Below the pieces are notes generated by a model. It did no database searches. It was not told where the DNA came from and was given only the letters and a program-made list of their open reading frames with translations. A stretch of 17,168 nucleotides of DNA from Bondarzewia mesenterica (lineage: Eukaryota; Basidiomycota; Agaricomycetes; Russulales; Bondarzewiaceae), in the NCBI GenBank assembly GCA_004802705.1, contig SGPL01000093.1:1-17168 (forward strand), read 5' to 3'. The position numbers and the translations under genes are program-made. Within the stretch, counting starts at the first letter, position 1; the number at the start of each line of letters is the position of its first letter. Below are positions 1 to 8,573 of the stretch, piece after piece.

Positions 1-19
1 GTATTTGTGCCAACGAGGC

Positions 20-133
20 TTATGAAAGTTTAACGGCAATGACTCTGTAGAGCTCCTGTATCTCAGCGGCCTGTACCTCTTTTTGGGTTCGGGTTTGGAG
101 ATCAGCATCATTCGCCTCTTGAGTGCGCAGGTT
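20..133 (-). CDS. Possible 3'-terminal exon of an unidentified gene
   Basis: On the minus strand, 37 codons are open from a TAG-ended possible splice acceptor (134-136) to a TAA stop at 20-22. The peptide is rich in Gln, Glu and Ala, with a stretch such as QKEVQAAEIQELYRVIAVKL that looks helical and possibly coiled-coil. There is no start codon, so it can only be a last exon, with earlier exons probably between 134 and 290. I do not recognise the protein. An open stretch this short can arise by chance, and the only support is its coherent composition and codon pattern. Confidence 0.22.
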   Translation of the reverse strand, partial: NLRTQEANDADLQTRTQKEVQAAEIQELYRVIAVKLS

Positions 134-669
134 CTATTTTCGCCGGCTTCGACAACCTACCAGCGCACAGACCTGAAGCCTGCAATATTCTTGTCCATCC
201 ATCTCGTATCTGTGTCATTCTGTCGTCGCACGGTGCGATACTTATTCTGCCTGTTTTTCTCTCGTGGCGGTGAAATCTGGTAAAATGATAGAGGTTCTGT
301 CGTCGCTTTGCCGCCGTTCAAGAATTACGCCGTGATCCCGCCAGTATAGATATGTTTTTTCCAATGATCTATGTGTGTACACAATATGCCAGTGGTTCAA
401 CTGTGGTTGTCAGAATGTTCCACGACCTGCTCATCTACTTTCTCAGTCTTGGGTGATAATGGCTTTCTTTCTCCTTTCATGTCGCTCCCACATCATGGCG
501 GCACGAATGCCTGTGGGACCTGCGTGCCTTCGCCTTCTTGTCTTAGGGTATCCTTATCTGACATATGATCTGCGTGCGGTGTTGTGCATATTCGTGCGGA
601 TGCTCGCTTTCATTCACGTCGTCCTTCGTAGAGCGTTAAAGGAGGTTAGCGACATCACACTGAGACGGT
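134..669. other. Unassigned stretch
   Basis: No gene can be supported here. Short ORFs exist on both strands but none has a recognisable product or convincing splice chain. The left part (134-290) could hold upstream minus-strand exons of the segment ending at 20. The rest reads as non-coding. Confidence 0.4.
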
Positions 670-921
670 TCAAAGCAGTTTAAAGCGATGACGCTTCTGT
701 TGCGAGACCTTGTCAGGAGCGGCCGCGACACTTATCCTGTACGTTACTACAGTACCAAGCAGCAGCTCGTAGCAGTAGGCGCTGGTAGGCGCAACATCTC
801 GAAAAAGGAAGGTGCCTACTACAAGCATTTCGTCATCCGTGTTTTTGTGGGTGGGTGAATTGCAGTCTTGCAAACGCTTGACTTCGTCTCCCACAGGCAG
901 GTTGTAGATAATTCCTTCAAC
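670..921 (-). CDS. Exon-like minus-strand segment, unknown protein (83 aa)
   Basis: The minus strand is open for 83 codons between an in-frame TAG (922-924, readable as a splice acceptor ending CACGTAG) and a TGA stop at 670-672. There is no ATG near the start, so if real it is a terminal exon. The peptide has globular composition, with short motifs such as EGIIYNLPVGDEVKRLQD and DEMLVVGTFLFRDVAP, and ends in a basic tail QQKRHRFKLL. I recognise no family. The upstream exons would lie at 922-1200 on the minus strand, just 5' of the oppositely oriented F-box gene, but I could not build them. Confidence 0.3.
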   Translation of the reverse strand, partial: VEGIIYNLPVGDEVKRLQDCNSPTHKNTDDEMLVVGTFLFRDVAPTSAYCYELLLGTVVTYRISVAAAPDKVSQQKRHRFKLL

Positions 922-1272
922 CTACGTGCCTCCGGATATCCTTATCTGACGTTTTGACTCGCACCTACAGAACACCGGTCGACCGTCCGTGTCAATAGGT
1001 GTCAATATCATTCAAAGCTTCGATCCTCGACGCCCTTATTTCCTTCTCAGGCTGTCGATTCAAATGGAATCCCATCACTTTTTTCTCTTCAGATAACCAG
1101 ACTGAAGAAAGTAACCTGTGCGTCAAACACTCGATTTATCTTTGCATTCTACTAATCGTGGTCATAACATGTTGACTGTTGACTCGCTGTCAGAAATGTG
1201 AACAGTACCACTCTTCATGCATGCGACCTTCTTGTGTTATGATTATGATTCCGCTCACCTCTCTCTATTCAG
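922..1272. other. Upstream region of the F-box gene, start not resolved
   Basis: It probably contains the promoter and first exon of the F-box gene. A candidate intron at 1234-1272 (GTGTTA ... CTCAC ... CTATTCAG, 39 nt) would feed the frame that opens at 1273, but no ATG in the matching upstream frame was found, so the true start is unknown. No other gene is supported. Confidence 0.35.
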
Positions 1273-2775
1273 ATTGTAGATTCCACCTCTTCCTCGCAGG
1301 CAGTCCAACTTGCCATCCCAGCAGAGATTCTCGGAAGGATAGTCGAGCTGAGCTCCCCGATCCACTCCCAGGCTATTTGGTTTGGACAGACAAGGACTTT
1401 CCTTCAATTCCTCTACGCAGTCCGGTCGAAAGACGTTCTAATGAGTGTGCGCGCATGCTTTTGAGCCTGTCCCATGTTTCAAGATACTGGCGAACTGTCA
1501 TCATATCTCATGCTTCATTGTGGTCGTCCATCGAGGTGACCCGCACCGAAGGCGAGTGTAAAATCATACAGCTCTGCATGGAACGATCCAAGGATGTCCC
1601 TTTGCGCATGACAGATTTCCACTGTCCCAGATCCACACCGTTGCTGTTGCGCGAGTCGCACAGACTAGTATATTTGTCGCTATATTTGTCGCATGCATTT
1701 TCCGCAGCTAGAATGCCGTCTTCTGTCAGCATCCACATCGGACGATATGCCGGATCTCTTATCTGAATCTCCCCGCCTGCAGCGACTGTGGCTCGAGATA
1801 TGCATACCCTGGTCGAAATATCGGTTTTCATGCCTCACCCATCTGGCGCTGTCAGGATACATAGTTGGAAGAGCGATCTCGATGGCAGAATTTTTGGATG
1901 TATTGCGGGAGAATGCTGGATTGCAGGTACTCGTCTTGAACAACGTGAATTTGATTTTGGGACGTGCGGACAGACCACAAGCAGTCGAACTGCCACATCT
2001 CCGATACCTCGTCGTCAATACCGGTGACACTCTTGTCATCAGAAATGTCATCTCCACAACGATTCTCCCTTCCCCGATAACAACTCGTTTCCGAATCTAT
2101 TATACCCGCTGGCAGTCAAGAACTTCCATGTTTCCAGTCGAAACGCGTGCAAAGCCCTTTTTCACCCACGATACCGCAATATCAGTTGTCGCCTGGCGTG
2201 AGCGCCAACTGAGTTGCTTCTTCTATAACTTGGACTATAAGTTCGAGATTTTTATAGATTTCGGATTCACGCATGTCTCACTACGACCGTACCTTCCAGT
2301 GAAGGACATTTCGTGCATTCGAGAGCTTTCCCTAGAAATCTCGTCCAAGTTGACGCATTGGACGCCCTCTTTTTTTCATTCGACACCTGGTCTCTACAAG
2401 TTGACGATCAGCGCTAACACATCCTTCGACTGTGTCTACTGCTTCTCCGCGATCCTCCGGGGTGCCCTTCCGGAGCTAAAGACGCTATGCGTTCATATAC
2501 GAGATGTCACCGGTCTCCTTCGTCTGTCTCCGCTTCTTCGGCTCGTCAGGCAGAGGCATGTGGATGGCCGGCCGTTGAAGAAGGTGGCCATTCACAACGA
2601 GAGGTTGAAGGCACCTAGTCCGTGCGTCAAGACACTCAGGAGGATCGCCCGGTACATCGATAGGTTGGAATTGGACAGCTCTCCTTCATCTTTTGGAAAC
2701 TCGAAGACCGGTTTTGTGTATGCGAGTCTTCCGAATGAATTGAGCACTTGGCGGTGGCGGGATGAGTTCGGGTGA
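1273..2775 (+). CDS. F-box/LRR-type protein, frame interrupted (tiny introns or pseudogene)
   Basis: It is likely the substrate-recognition subunit of an SCF ubiquitin ligase, from the large mushroom F-box family. The F-box begins with LAIPAEILGRIVELSSP (about 1309-1360) and continues as MLLSLSHVSRYWRTV and ASLWSSIEV in another frame. A leucine-rich stretch follows (SESPRLQRLWLEI, LPHLRYLVVN, CIRELSLEI, LPELKTLCVHI) to TGA at 2773-2775. The first frame change is explained by a 41-nt intron at 1380-1420 (GTTTGG..TACGCAG). The second lies near 1668-1707. It is either a 40-nt intron (GTATAT..CCGCAG) or one extra T in the TTTT run at 1698-1701, because dropping one T gives the continuous, family-like SLYLSHAFPQLECRLL. 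The product would be about 475-486 aa. The N-terminal exon is unresolved. The family assignment is firm; whether the gene is intact is not. Confidence 0.72.
1669..1692 (+). repeat. Exact 12-bp tandem duplication (TATATTTGTCGC x2) in the F-box gene
   Basis: TATATTTGTCGC is present twice head to tail. The repeat is 12 bp, so it adds four codons (YLSL) in frame and does not itself shift the frame. It sits immediately before the second frame break of the F-box ORF (T run at 1698-1701). It looks like replication slippage. Confidence 0.9.
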
Positions 2776-3096
2776 ACTGGTCAGCGGCTGTCTCCCTTCA
2801 TTCGTGTGTACTCCACATTGATCATTGTCGCATTCATGGATTTCAACGAGTGTCTCTTTCTTCTTAACTTTGTTACAGGACTGGAAGTATTGCGCTTGCT
2901 ACGACAGCGGCCGTACACACGACGGCTTCGAGGTCTTCGAGGTCCCAGCATGTCATGGATTTTTGTGCATTTATCATGTCTGTACCTTCCCCGCCACCCG
3001 GTCGACGCGGTAGTCTTGCAGAGTCACATCAATTTCTTGTTTCATAAACACGATTGAATGCCAGTACATCGGATTGCTATTCATACTACCACTTAC
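2776..3096. other. Region downstream of the F-box gene with one splice-acceptor-like site
   Basis: A strong acceptor-like string lies on the plus strand at 2864-2878 (CTTAACTTTGTTACAG). After it a 44-codon C-ending frame runs to TAG at 3011-3013 (starting DWKYCACYDSGRTHDG). This could be a 3' exon of the F-box gene if a donor near 2772 or 2804 is used. I could not match phases convincingly, and the peptide is unrecognised. Confidence 0.3.
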
Positions 3097-4080
3097 CTAC
3101 TTTGCAGAGAGCCATAGCACACCGTCGAGTTTGAGAACGCCGTGATCAAGCGGTCGCATTTTACTTTCAGCTTGGCGCGGAGCGAGTGTTGATTTATCAG
3201 CCTGCACGACGGTGAGCGATCGGCTTCCGCTCTGTTTAAGTAAGGCAAAGAAAACTGGGAAGCCTCGCATGAGGTGACGGTCGCATTGAAGGATATACTT
3301 TCGCGAATCTAGGGTATGGTAAATGAATAGCTGCTGAAGAAACCCCGGTATATTATAGAGATACATAGTACGCACGCGTGAAGTAGACGTCGTGTATTCA
3401 GATCCCGATGCGATGCGGACGATGTTCGTCGGCATCGTGATGCACTTGCTAGATACTACACAAACTCGTCGTACTAATCCCGCGACGAGGTGGGATAAAT
3501 CCCTTTCAGTACTGTTCATATACCTATAATGTGGAAAGTCAGGAATAATGGGTCTAACCTACCACAACGATCTCGCCCACTGCGAAGGTGCTGAAAAATG
3601 TAGTTATCGGTTCGATGAGAAAGGTGAGCTCAAGTTGGGTTTGATTGACTAGGTCAGAAAGAAGAAGAACCACCACCTGGACCATTTCGCCTGAAACAAT
3701 AAGGGTCAAAGAACAGGCAGATCACCACGCTCACCTCGGCAGACCATGATATTTGTTGTGGCCGTAGCAAGAACGCTGGCTCAGTGCGTTCTGCAGCCGC
3801 CAGAGCCATACTACCGGAGCAGGTGCGACCTGTCACACATTGTCAAAAGAGGCACAGCGCCATCCACGCTGCCCCCCTCCTCGAAGCCATACTATCCTTC
3901 ATCGGAAGCAGCACGAATTCATTGTTTCGCACGAAATTTATCTTATTGTCATAGTGCAATCCGATTCTGACAATCAGGGCATTGAGCGGCGGGAAGTCGT
4001 GACTCGTGGTCATGTCGCTTCCACAATAGCAGCTCGTGGAACCGGAGTCAGCGATAACATCAGAGTGTACAATACCTGAG
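3097..4080 (-). CDS. Candidate multi-exon gene, unknown protein
   Basis: Several minus-strand segments look coding, with small introns between them. From the 5' side: an open frame from about 4078 to 3838 (pieces such as NALIVRIGLHYDNKINFVR); an exon ending at 3735 next to a 44-nt intron at 3734-3691 with strong ends (GTGAGC..TTGTTTCAG); a frame containing VNQTQLELTFLIEPITTFF; a possible acceptor CTACATTTTTCAG ending at 3591; a 39-nt intron at 3562-3524 (GTAGGT..CTGAC..ATTATAG); and a final 140-codon stretch from 3519 to TAG at 3097 (NIVRIASGSEY, LYNIPGFLQQLFIYHTL). Joining across 3562-3524 in phase works only if the 28-nt piece 3590-3563 is a separate exon. I recognise no domain. Right after the stop the strand carries a perfect donor-like GTAAGT, so the 3' end may also be spliced. 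The exon chain is a guess. Confidence 0.3.
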
Positions 4081-4327
4081 TCCCGCTAGGTGAGCAAGTC
4101 TGTCCATATACACCCACGTACACGTTGAGGAGAAAACTAAAAAGACAACACCGGCCATGCCGCCCGCAACTTAGGGCAAAGTCTGTATCGGTGACGATCT
4201 ACAATGTGCCGAGAACGACTGTGAGAAGGGAGGTTAGCTTGTCGTCCGAGGCAGAACGAAAACAAAAAAGAAAAGGTGCGTACCATCCATTCTCAAAAGC
4301 AGGCATATGTCTGCATATGTGCACCCA

Positions 4328-5857
4328 TCATCTGCCCCCATCTGTCCTCGTCACCTCCCCCTCTGCTTCCACATCCCCTTCGCTGGACCTCACAAAAGCC
4401 CACCATGCGCCCTCCATTCCACGAAAATGGAGCTGCTCGTGCTTGTCCCGATTGTCCTTGCGAACAAAATCCTTCCCGCACTCGGGTACGACGGTGACTC
4501 GGCACTTCCATGGTCTCTCTGGGTTGTGGTTCTTCGTGAGCCGCATATGCCGTTCCAACTGCCTTTCCCCGCTGAAGCCTTTGTTGCACTTCTCGCATCG
4601 GTATTCATCTGCAGTTTCTGGCGTGGATGAAGAGGGCCCAGCAGGGGCAGGTGCCTGCGTACTTGGCCGCGGAAGTATGCGCCGGGGCTTTGCGGTGGGC
4701 AGCTGAGAAGTCAGCCCCTGGACTCGCTGCGCGATAGTCCTGGGGTGTCGCGTGACTTGTGGGATGTCTCCCCCAAAGACGCACCTCCTTGATATTTTGT
4801 AGTGTTGTATGGGGGCTTTACTGGCTGCCTCCTGGGAGACGGCATGCCAGCCCCCTTCGATCTCCCCCCCGCTGATGGCTGATGGCTTGCCTTTTGCGCG
4901 AGGGGAGATAATGTTTGACTTCGTGGTCATCGCCATAGATCCCGGCTCTTGACCGTTTTTGCGCCTCACGCCAATTGGTGTCGGCAGGTGGCCCTGGAAA
5001 TGGCAAGGCCATAGTCTCGTATGTTTGGCGCTGGGAAGCGGCGGAGACGGGCTGAGGGCGTGGTACGGGCCGAATGGGTGCTTCCGCCATGTGATGGCTT
5101 GGGTACATGCGTGTGGCAGTACTATGCGAGGTTGAGGCGATAGTTTGAGATGAGGTGAATTCGGGTCTTTTCATAGTGGCAGGTGCGTTGTGGAAGGGTA
5201 CAGAGATGGGATCCATGAACGTGGGTGCGCGCGCGGCCGAGCCAAGTGAGGCGGCGGTGAAGGTAGGCGCGTAAACTGAGGGCGCGAGACCAGGAGTGGT
5301 GCGCGCGGATGGGATACTGTTATGTGGGTGGGCACATGTATGAGCAGGAGTTTTGAATCGTGGTGGCACGTGTGAGGATGACGGAGATCCTGTGTGGGAG
5401 AAGGGTACAGAGGAGGGAGCAGGGGAGGTGTAAATATAGGTAACATCCGTGAACAGTGGCGCAGTGGTGCTCAGAGCGGGCCCAATAGTGGAAGCGGTGG
5501 GTATGGAGGATTCCGGCGAATATGCTGGCGAGGCAGCGATGGATTCCGGAACGTGCATGGGTGGCTCTGCCGCCACCAGTGGGTCTTGGTCGGGGATGGC
5601 GACAGGTTCTGTGGGCGTTGCCGGAGTGGAAACGACAATGGCCGACGGATCCTCATTTCCGAATGCGTTCGTCAAGGTTGAATACGAAGAAATTTCTTTG
5701 CGCGGCGTGTCATGAGTAAGGTTTGATTTCCTACTCGTCTTCCAACGCAAGTACTACGAAGGAAAGGATGTTAGTGACGCGATCGTGGTCTGGAAAAAGA
5801 AGAAGAATGTACGACGATGGCGTCTTCGTAGGAGGGCGTAGAGAACGGGAATGACAT
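4328..5857 (-). CDS. C2H2 zinc-finger protein, Ser/Pro-rich, likely transcription factor
   Basis: I start at the ATG at 5857: MSFPFSTPSYEDAIV, then a 59-nt intron (5812-5754, GTACAT ... CACTAAC ... TTCGTAG), joins in phase to YLRWKTSRK at 5753. A long Ser/Pro/Thr-rich low-complexity region follows to about 4980. Two C2H2 fingers lie near the C terminus (4597-4427): YRCEKCNKGFSGERQLERH, with its last His unusually far, and WKCRVTVVPECGKDFVRK..KHEQLH, with a wide CX7C. Two fingers after a disordered region fit a fungal DNA-binding regulator; targets are unknown. The disordered part and the fingers are in different frames, so a join must lie within about 4970-4700. Candidate splices are GTAAAG at 4821 to AG at 4740 (82 nt, in phase), or GTAAAG to CTGACTTCTCAG at 4703 combined with a further shift. 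A one-base error in the G7 run (4864-4870) is the alternative. The product is about 460 aa, ending in TGA at 4328-4330. Confidence 0.75.
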
Positions 5858-5991
5858 CGGTGTGGTCGATGTCAAGGCGAGTAAGCTGGGTAGTGGGTTT
5901 CGATAAGAGGTCGAAATGGCTTGTTGGTGGGTGCTTATGAATCTATTCAACATTCACGAGTGGGGTTACTTATGGGACCTGGATTTATCGC

Positions 5992-6526
5992 TCAGACGAA
6001 TGTGCGCGGGGCGCAAAATATGACTTCCCGGCCTTTCGTTCCCACCCGTTCTGTAAATTGCATGGCATGGATCGGATGACTCTGGTGTGTTGGCCAGAAG
6101 AATATTCCCAATCGTCTGCGCTCCAGCCCAATATTTTGGATCAGTTCCTCATTTCCTGGGACACTCGCCCACTCTGGTACATCGTGTGCTAGGCGCGCTG
6201 CATCGTTCGGTGATCGCTGCGTTACTGGCAAAATCAATTTTAGGAGGAGTGGCTGTTAGCATCTGATCTGAGAAGTCACTTCAAATTTTCCAGAGCCGAA
6301 GGAAGCACTGCTGTAGACATGAGATAGGGCAAGAACCGCCGGCTAGGCTTTCGAACTCAGACCCTCACGCATTTGGCTCTTCCCACTTGGCTTGTATACT
6401 AGTCTCAGTTCCATCTTCATTCGTGTCCGCGTGATAGTGATGTCGATCACGCGGGTGGTCATCTTCCTGTGTGGACAGGGATCTATGTCGCAGAGGGTGA
6501 GTCCTCTCAGAAAGTCGAACAGCCAT
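5992..6526 (-). CDS. Three-exon gene, 137-aa protein of unknown function
   Basis: Exon 1 is 6526-6369 (ATG in good context, ACG-ATG-G). Intron 1 is 6368-6311 (58 nt, GTGAGG..GTCTACAG), exon 2 is 6310-6280 (31 nt), intron 2 is 6279-6217 (63 nt, GTGACT..GATGCTAAC..AACGCAG), and exon 3 is 6216-5992 ending in TGA. Phases 2 and 0 match across both junctions and the sum is exactly 138 codons, which is good support for a chain this short. The N-terminal half is hydrophilic and His/Asp/Arg-rich (QEDDHPRDRHHYHADTNED). The C-terminal half looks folded (LAHDVPEWASVPGNEELIQ, RRRLGIFFWPTHQSH). I see no signal peptide, membrane segment or known domain. The frame stays open upstream to about 6595, so a longer 5' end with another exon is possible. 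It is in tandem with the C2H2 gene, 134 bp upstream of its ATG. Confidence 0.45.
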
Positions 6527-6606
6527 CGTGTCAAGAAGAGTCGTCGCTGACCCCCTTCTCAATTTGGGATAGTGACTAGGCCAGATCTATCGGAAGACTT
6601 GGGACA

Positions 6607-7454
6607 GTGGCCATCTTCGCCAAATGCGTCAGCATCGGAAACGTGTATGCGGGACCCAGGCTTCGATGGCGGCGTTGTTCAGGTCATCGCTCAACTTACC
6701 TTCAAAAATTAATATTTTCCGCGTTCCACAGTTCTATCAGTGCTATGCGGGCGCAACGTGCATGTTTCACTGAGTCAGGGTCTCTGACCCCATTTTCTTT
6801 TGCAGCCTCCGGGGATGATGGTATAGAAATTCGCGACGCAGCGCCCTCCGCCATCTATCATGCCTTTCGCTCGCTGCCGTTATTACGTGTTCACTTGATC
6901 ATATTTCCTGCAACTTGTTTTCACTAGCCTCATCCACAGTCCGAGTTCGTTCTTCGGATTTTCTCATCGGTTGGAGTTACCCACCACTCTCAAAGGGACA
7001 CGCGGCTCGCCGACGTCGTAAACATTGGGGGTAATTCCAGCTGTGTGAGCATTTGATGACAGAGGTCCTACACGCTCGAACAGTCAGTCCCTACGTCGAG
7101 CCAATATACACTGCTTCCTCTGCCTTCCCCAATCTACAATCTAGGTTACCTAAACCCTCCTTCCAACGTTTTCATTGTTGTACTTTTTCTTGACTTACAT
7201 AGACAACCCCTGGCGTTTCGTGAGGTTTCGTGTTCACATGGAATCGAGGTCTGGATTTTGTTCTTCACGAAGACCGAGGAGTGCCTTCGTTCCTCTTATC
7301 CGGTCTCGCTGCAGCTGTCCCCCATGTACACATTTGGAGCGCCGTCTATGCAGCCCTCGAGCTCTCCGACCTCAGAACCGCACGCATTGATGTTCTTCTG
7401 GTATCTGATGAGGTCTTGTGCCCACGTCAATCTTACACTTCACGACATGCGTGA
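6607..7454 (+). CDS. Scattered exon-like segments of an unidentified, possibly decayed gene
   Basis: Plus-strand pieces look coding but I cannot join them with certainty. A frame open from about 6607 to 6927 contains GDDGIEIRDAAPSAIYHAF, preceded by an acceptor-like CATTTTCTTTTGCAG (6792-6806). Acceptors also appear near 6730 (CGTTCCACAG) and 6928 (CTTGTTTTCACTAG). After 6928 the frame with PHPQSEFVLRIFSSVGV runs to about 7057. Past a strong acceptor near 7203 (TTGACTTACATAG), a frame beginning FTWNRGLDFVLHEDRGVP and including HVHIWSAVYAALELSDLR runs to TGA at 7452-7454. The leucine and valine spacing is reminiscent of LRR parts of F-box proteins, but no F-box is visible. It could be a pseudogene, or one intact gene whose exons I cannot order. 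Confidence 0.28.
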
Positions 7455-8573
7455 TCTCCCGAATGGTTAGCTAGACAGAGTTTCAGTCAAGGTAGTCAAG
7501 TACCCGCAATGGTGCAAGTTTACAGCCTCAGTGCAGCGCTAATTCTTTCAGCGTAAGTGCGTGGGCATTGTTATTGACTGAGATCTTGCTAGAACAGATT
7601 TTCTGACCGTCGCTCTTCCTCCTAATCTCCGTTTGAACCTCCGCACGGGTGTGATTTTCTTATTCCCACCCAGGCATTGCGGGTGTAAGTTCGAGAAGAA
7701 TCTAAGACGGCGTGAGGGGATTTGGGGGCGTTAGGGAGGGCCAATACATGGTGTATCTTAGAGAGAGGAAGAGGGGAGCGATGTTGAATGACCTGGTTCT
7801 ATCGGATCGCTCGCCGGATGTAACTTTGACAATTGCAACTCATATCGAGCCAGCTTGCTTGGTAGAGTTTGTATCAGAGGATGGTTGATTACCCCAAACT
7901 AGCAGATCCCGTGGAATATATCAATGAGAAGTATCCGTGTCAACCTTCTTTTCGATAGACCTTGCATGTCCTAACAGGCAAAGCAAGCAAAGTTACATTT
8001 TGAAGACAGAATGTTCCAGAAAAAACTGGCTGCAAGCGGGGCGAAAGCCACATTCCCACTTGAGGTTCCTATTCCAGACCACAATGATGCGGACTAACAC
8101 ATCAACTGCCCTTCCGCTTAGCATCAATCGCCGAACTCCCAACCCATATATAAGCACCGTATGGCGCAGATTGAAGTGAAGAGACTGAAGCATCTCGGAG
8201 ATCGCGACAAAACATCAAAGACGAACGCTCCCAACCTTTAAGGATGTCCAAAGCATGATAATATCTCATCCATCCGCGGAGAGAACGTGCCAGAATTATC
8301 GGCAATAATGGGTGAATGATTAGAGGAGGATGGCGTATATGAGCGACGGAGACAAGCGATGAAAGGCACCATCGCTAGAGCATAGAGCTCAGAAAGCGGC
8401 AATATAAGTTTGTCTGCATCATAGCCCGCATGTCATTGCTCGATATGACACTCAAAGGGAACCCACGATCTATTAGGCACGAAATACAATTCAGAACGAA
8501 AAAAAGGATCATGAATGAATGACGATTCGTACCGGGTTCGATGCAGCGCGGCACTTTCACAGGAACATAATCT
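7455..8573. other. 1.1 kb without a supported gene
   Basis: Only short ORFs without coding character are present. Its right part is the 3' flank of the minus-strand zinc-finger gene ending at 8574. A TATA-like CATATATAAGC lies on the plus strand around 8148-8158, but nothing coding follows it. I see no repeat, tRNA or transposon end. Confidence 0.5.

Noticed and set aside
549..950. TATCCTTATCTGAC repeated at 549-562 and 937-950
   Set aside because: Only 14 bp, no further similarity around the copies and no target-site pattern; too short to call an element.
4293..4706. Several plus-strand ORFs of 70-190 codons over the fingers of the minus-strand C2H2 gene
   Set aside because: The opposite strand encodes clear zinc fingers and these frames have no recognisable product.
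8527..8540. GGGTTCGATGC resembling a tRNA B box
   Set aside because: No A box and no acceptor-stem pairing at tRNA distance upstream; it lies in the 3' flank of the zinc-finger gene.
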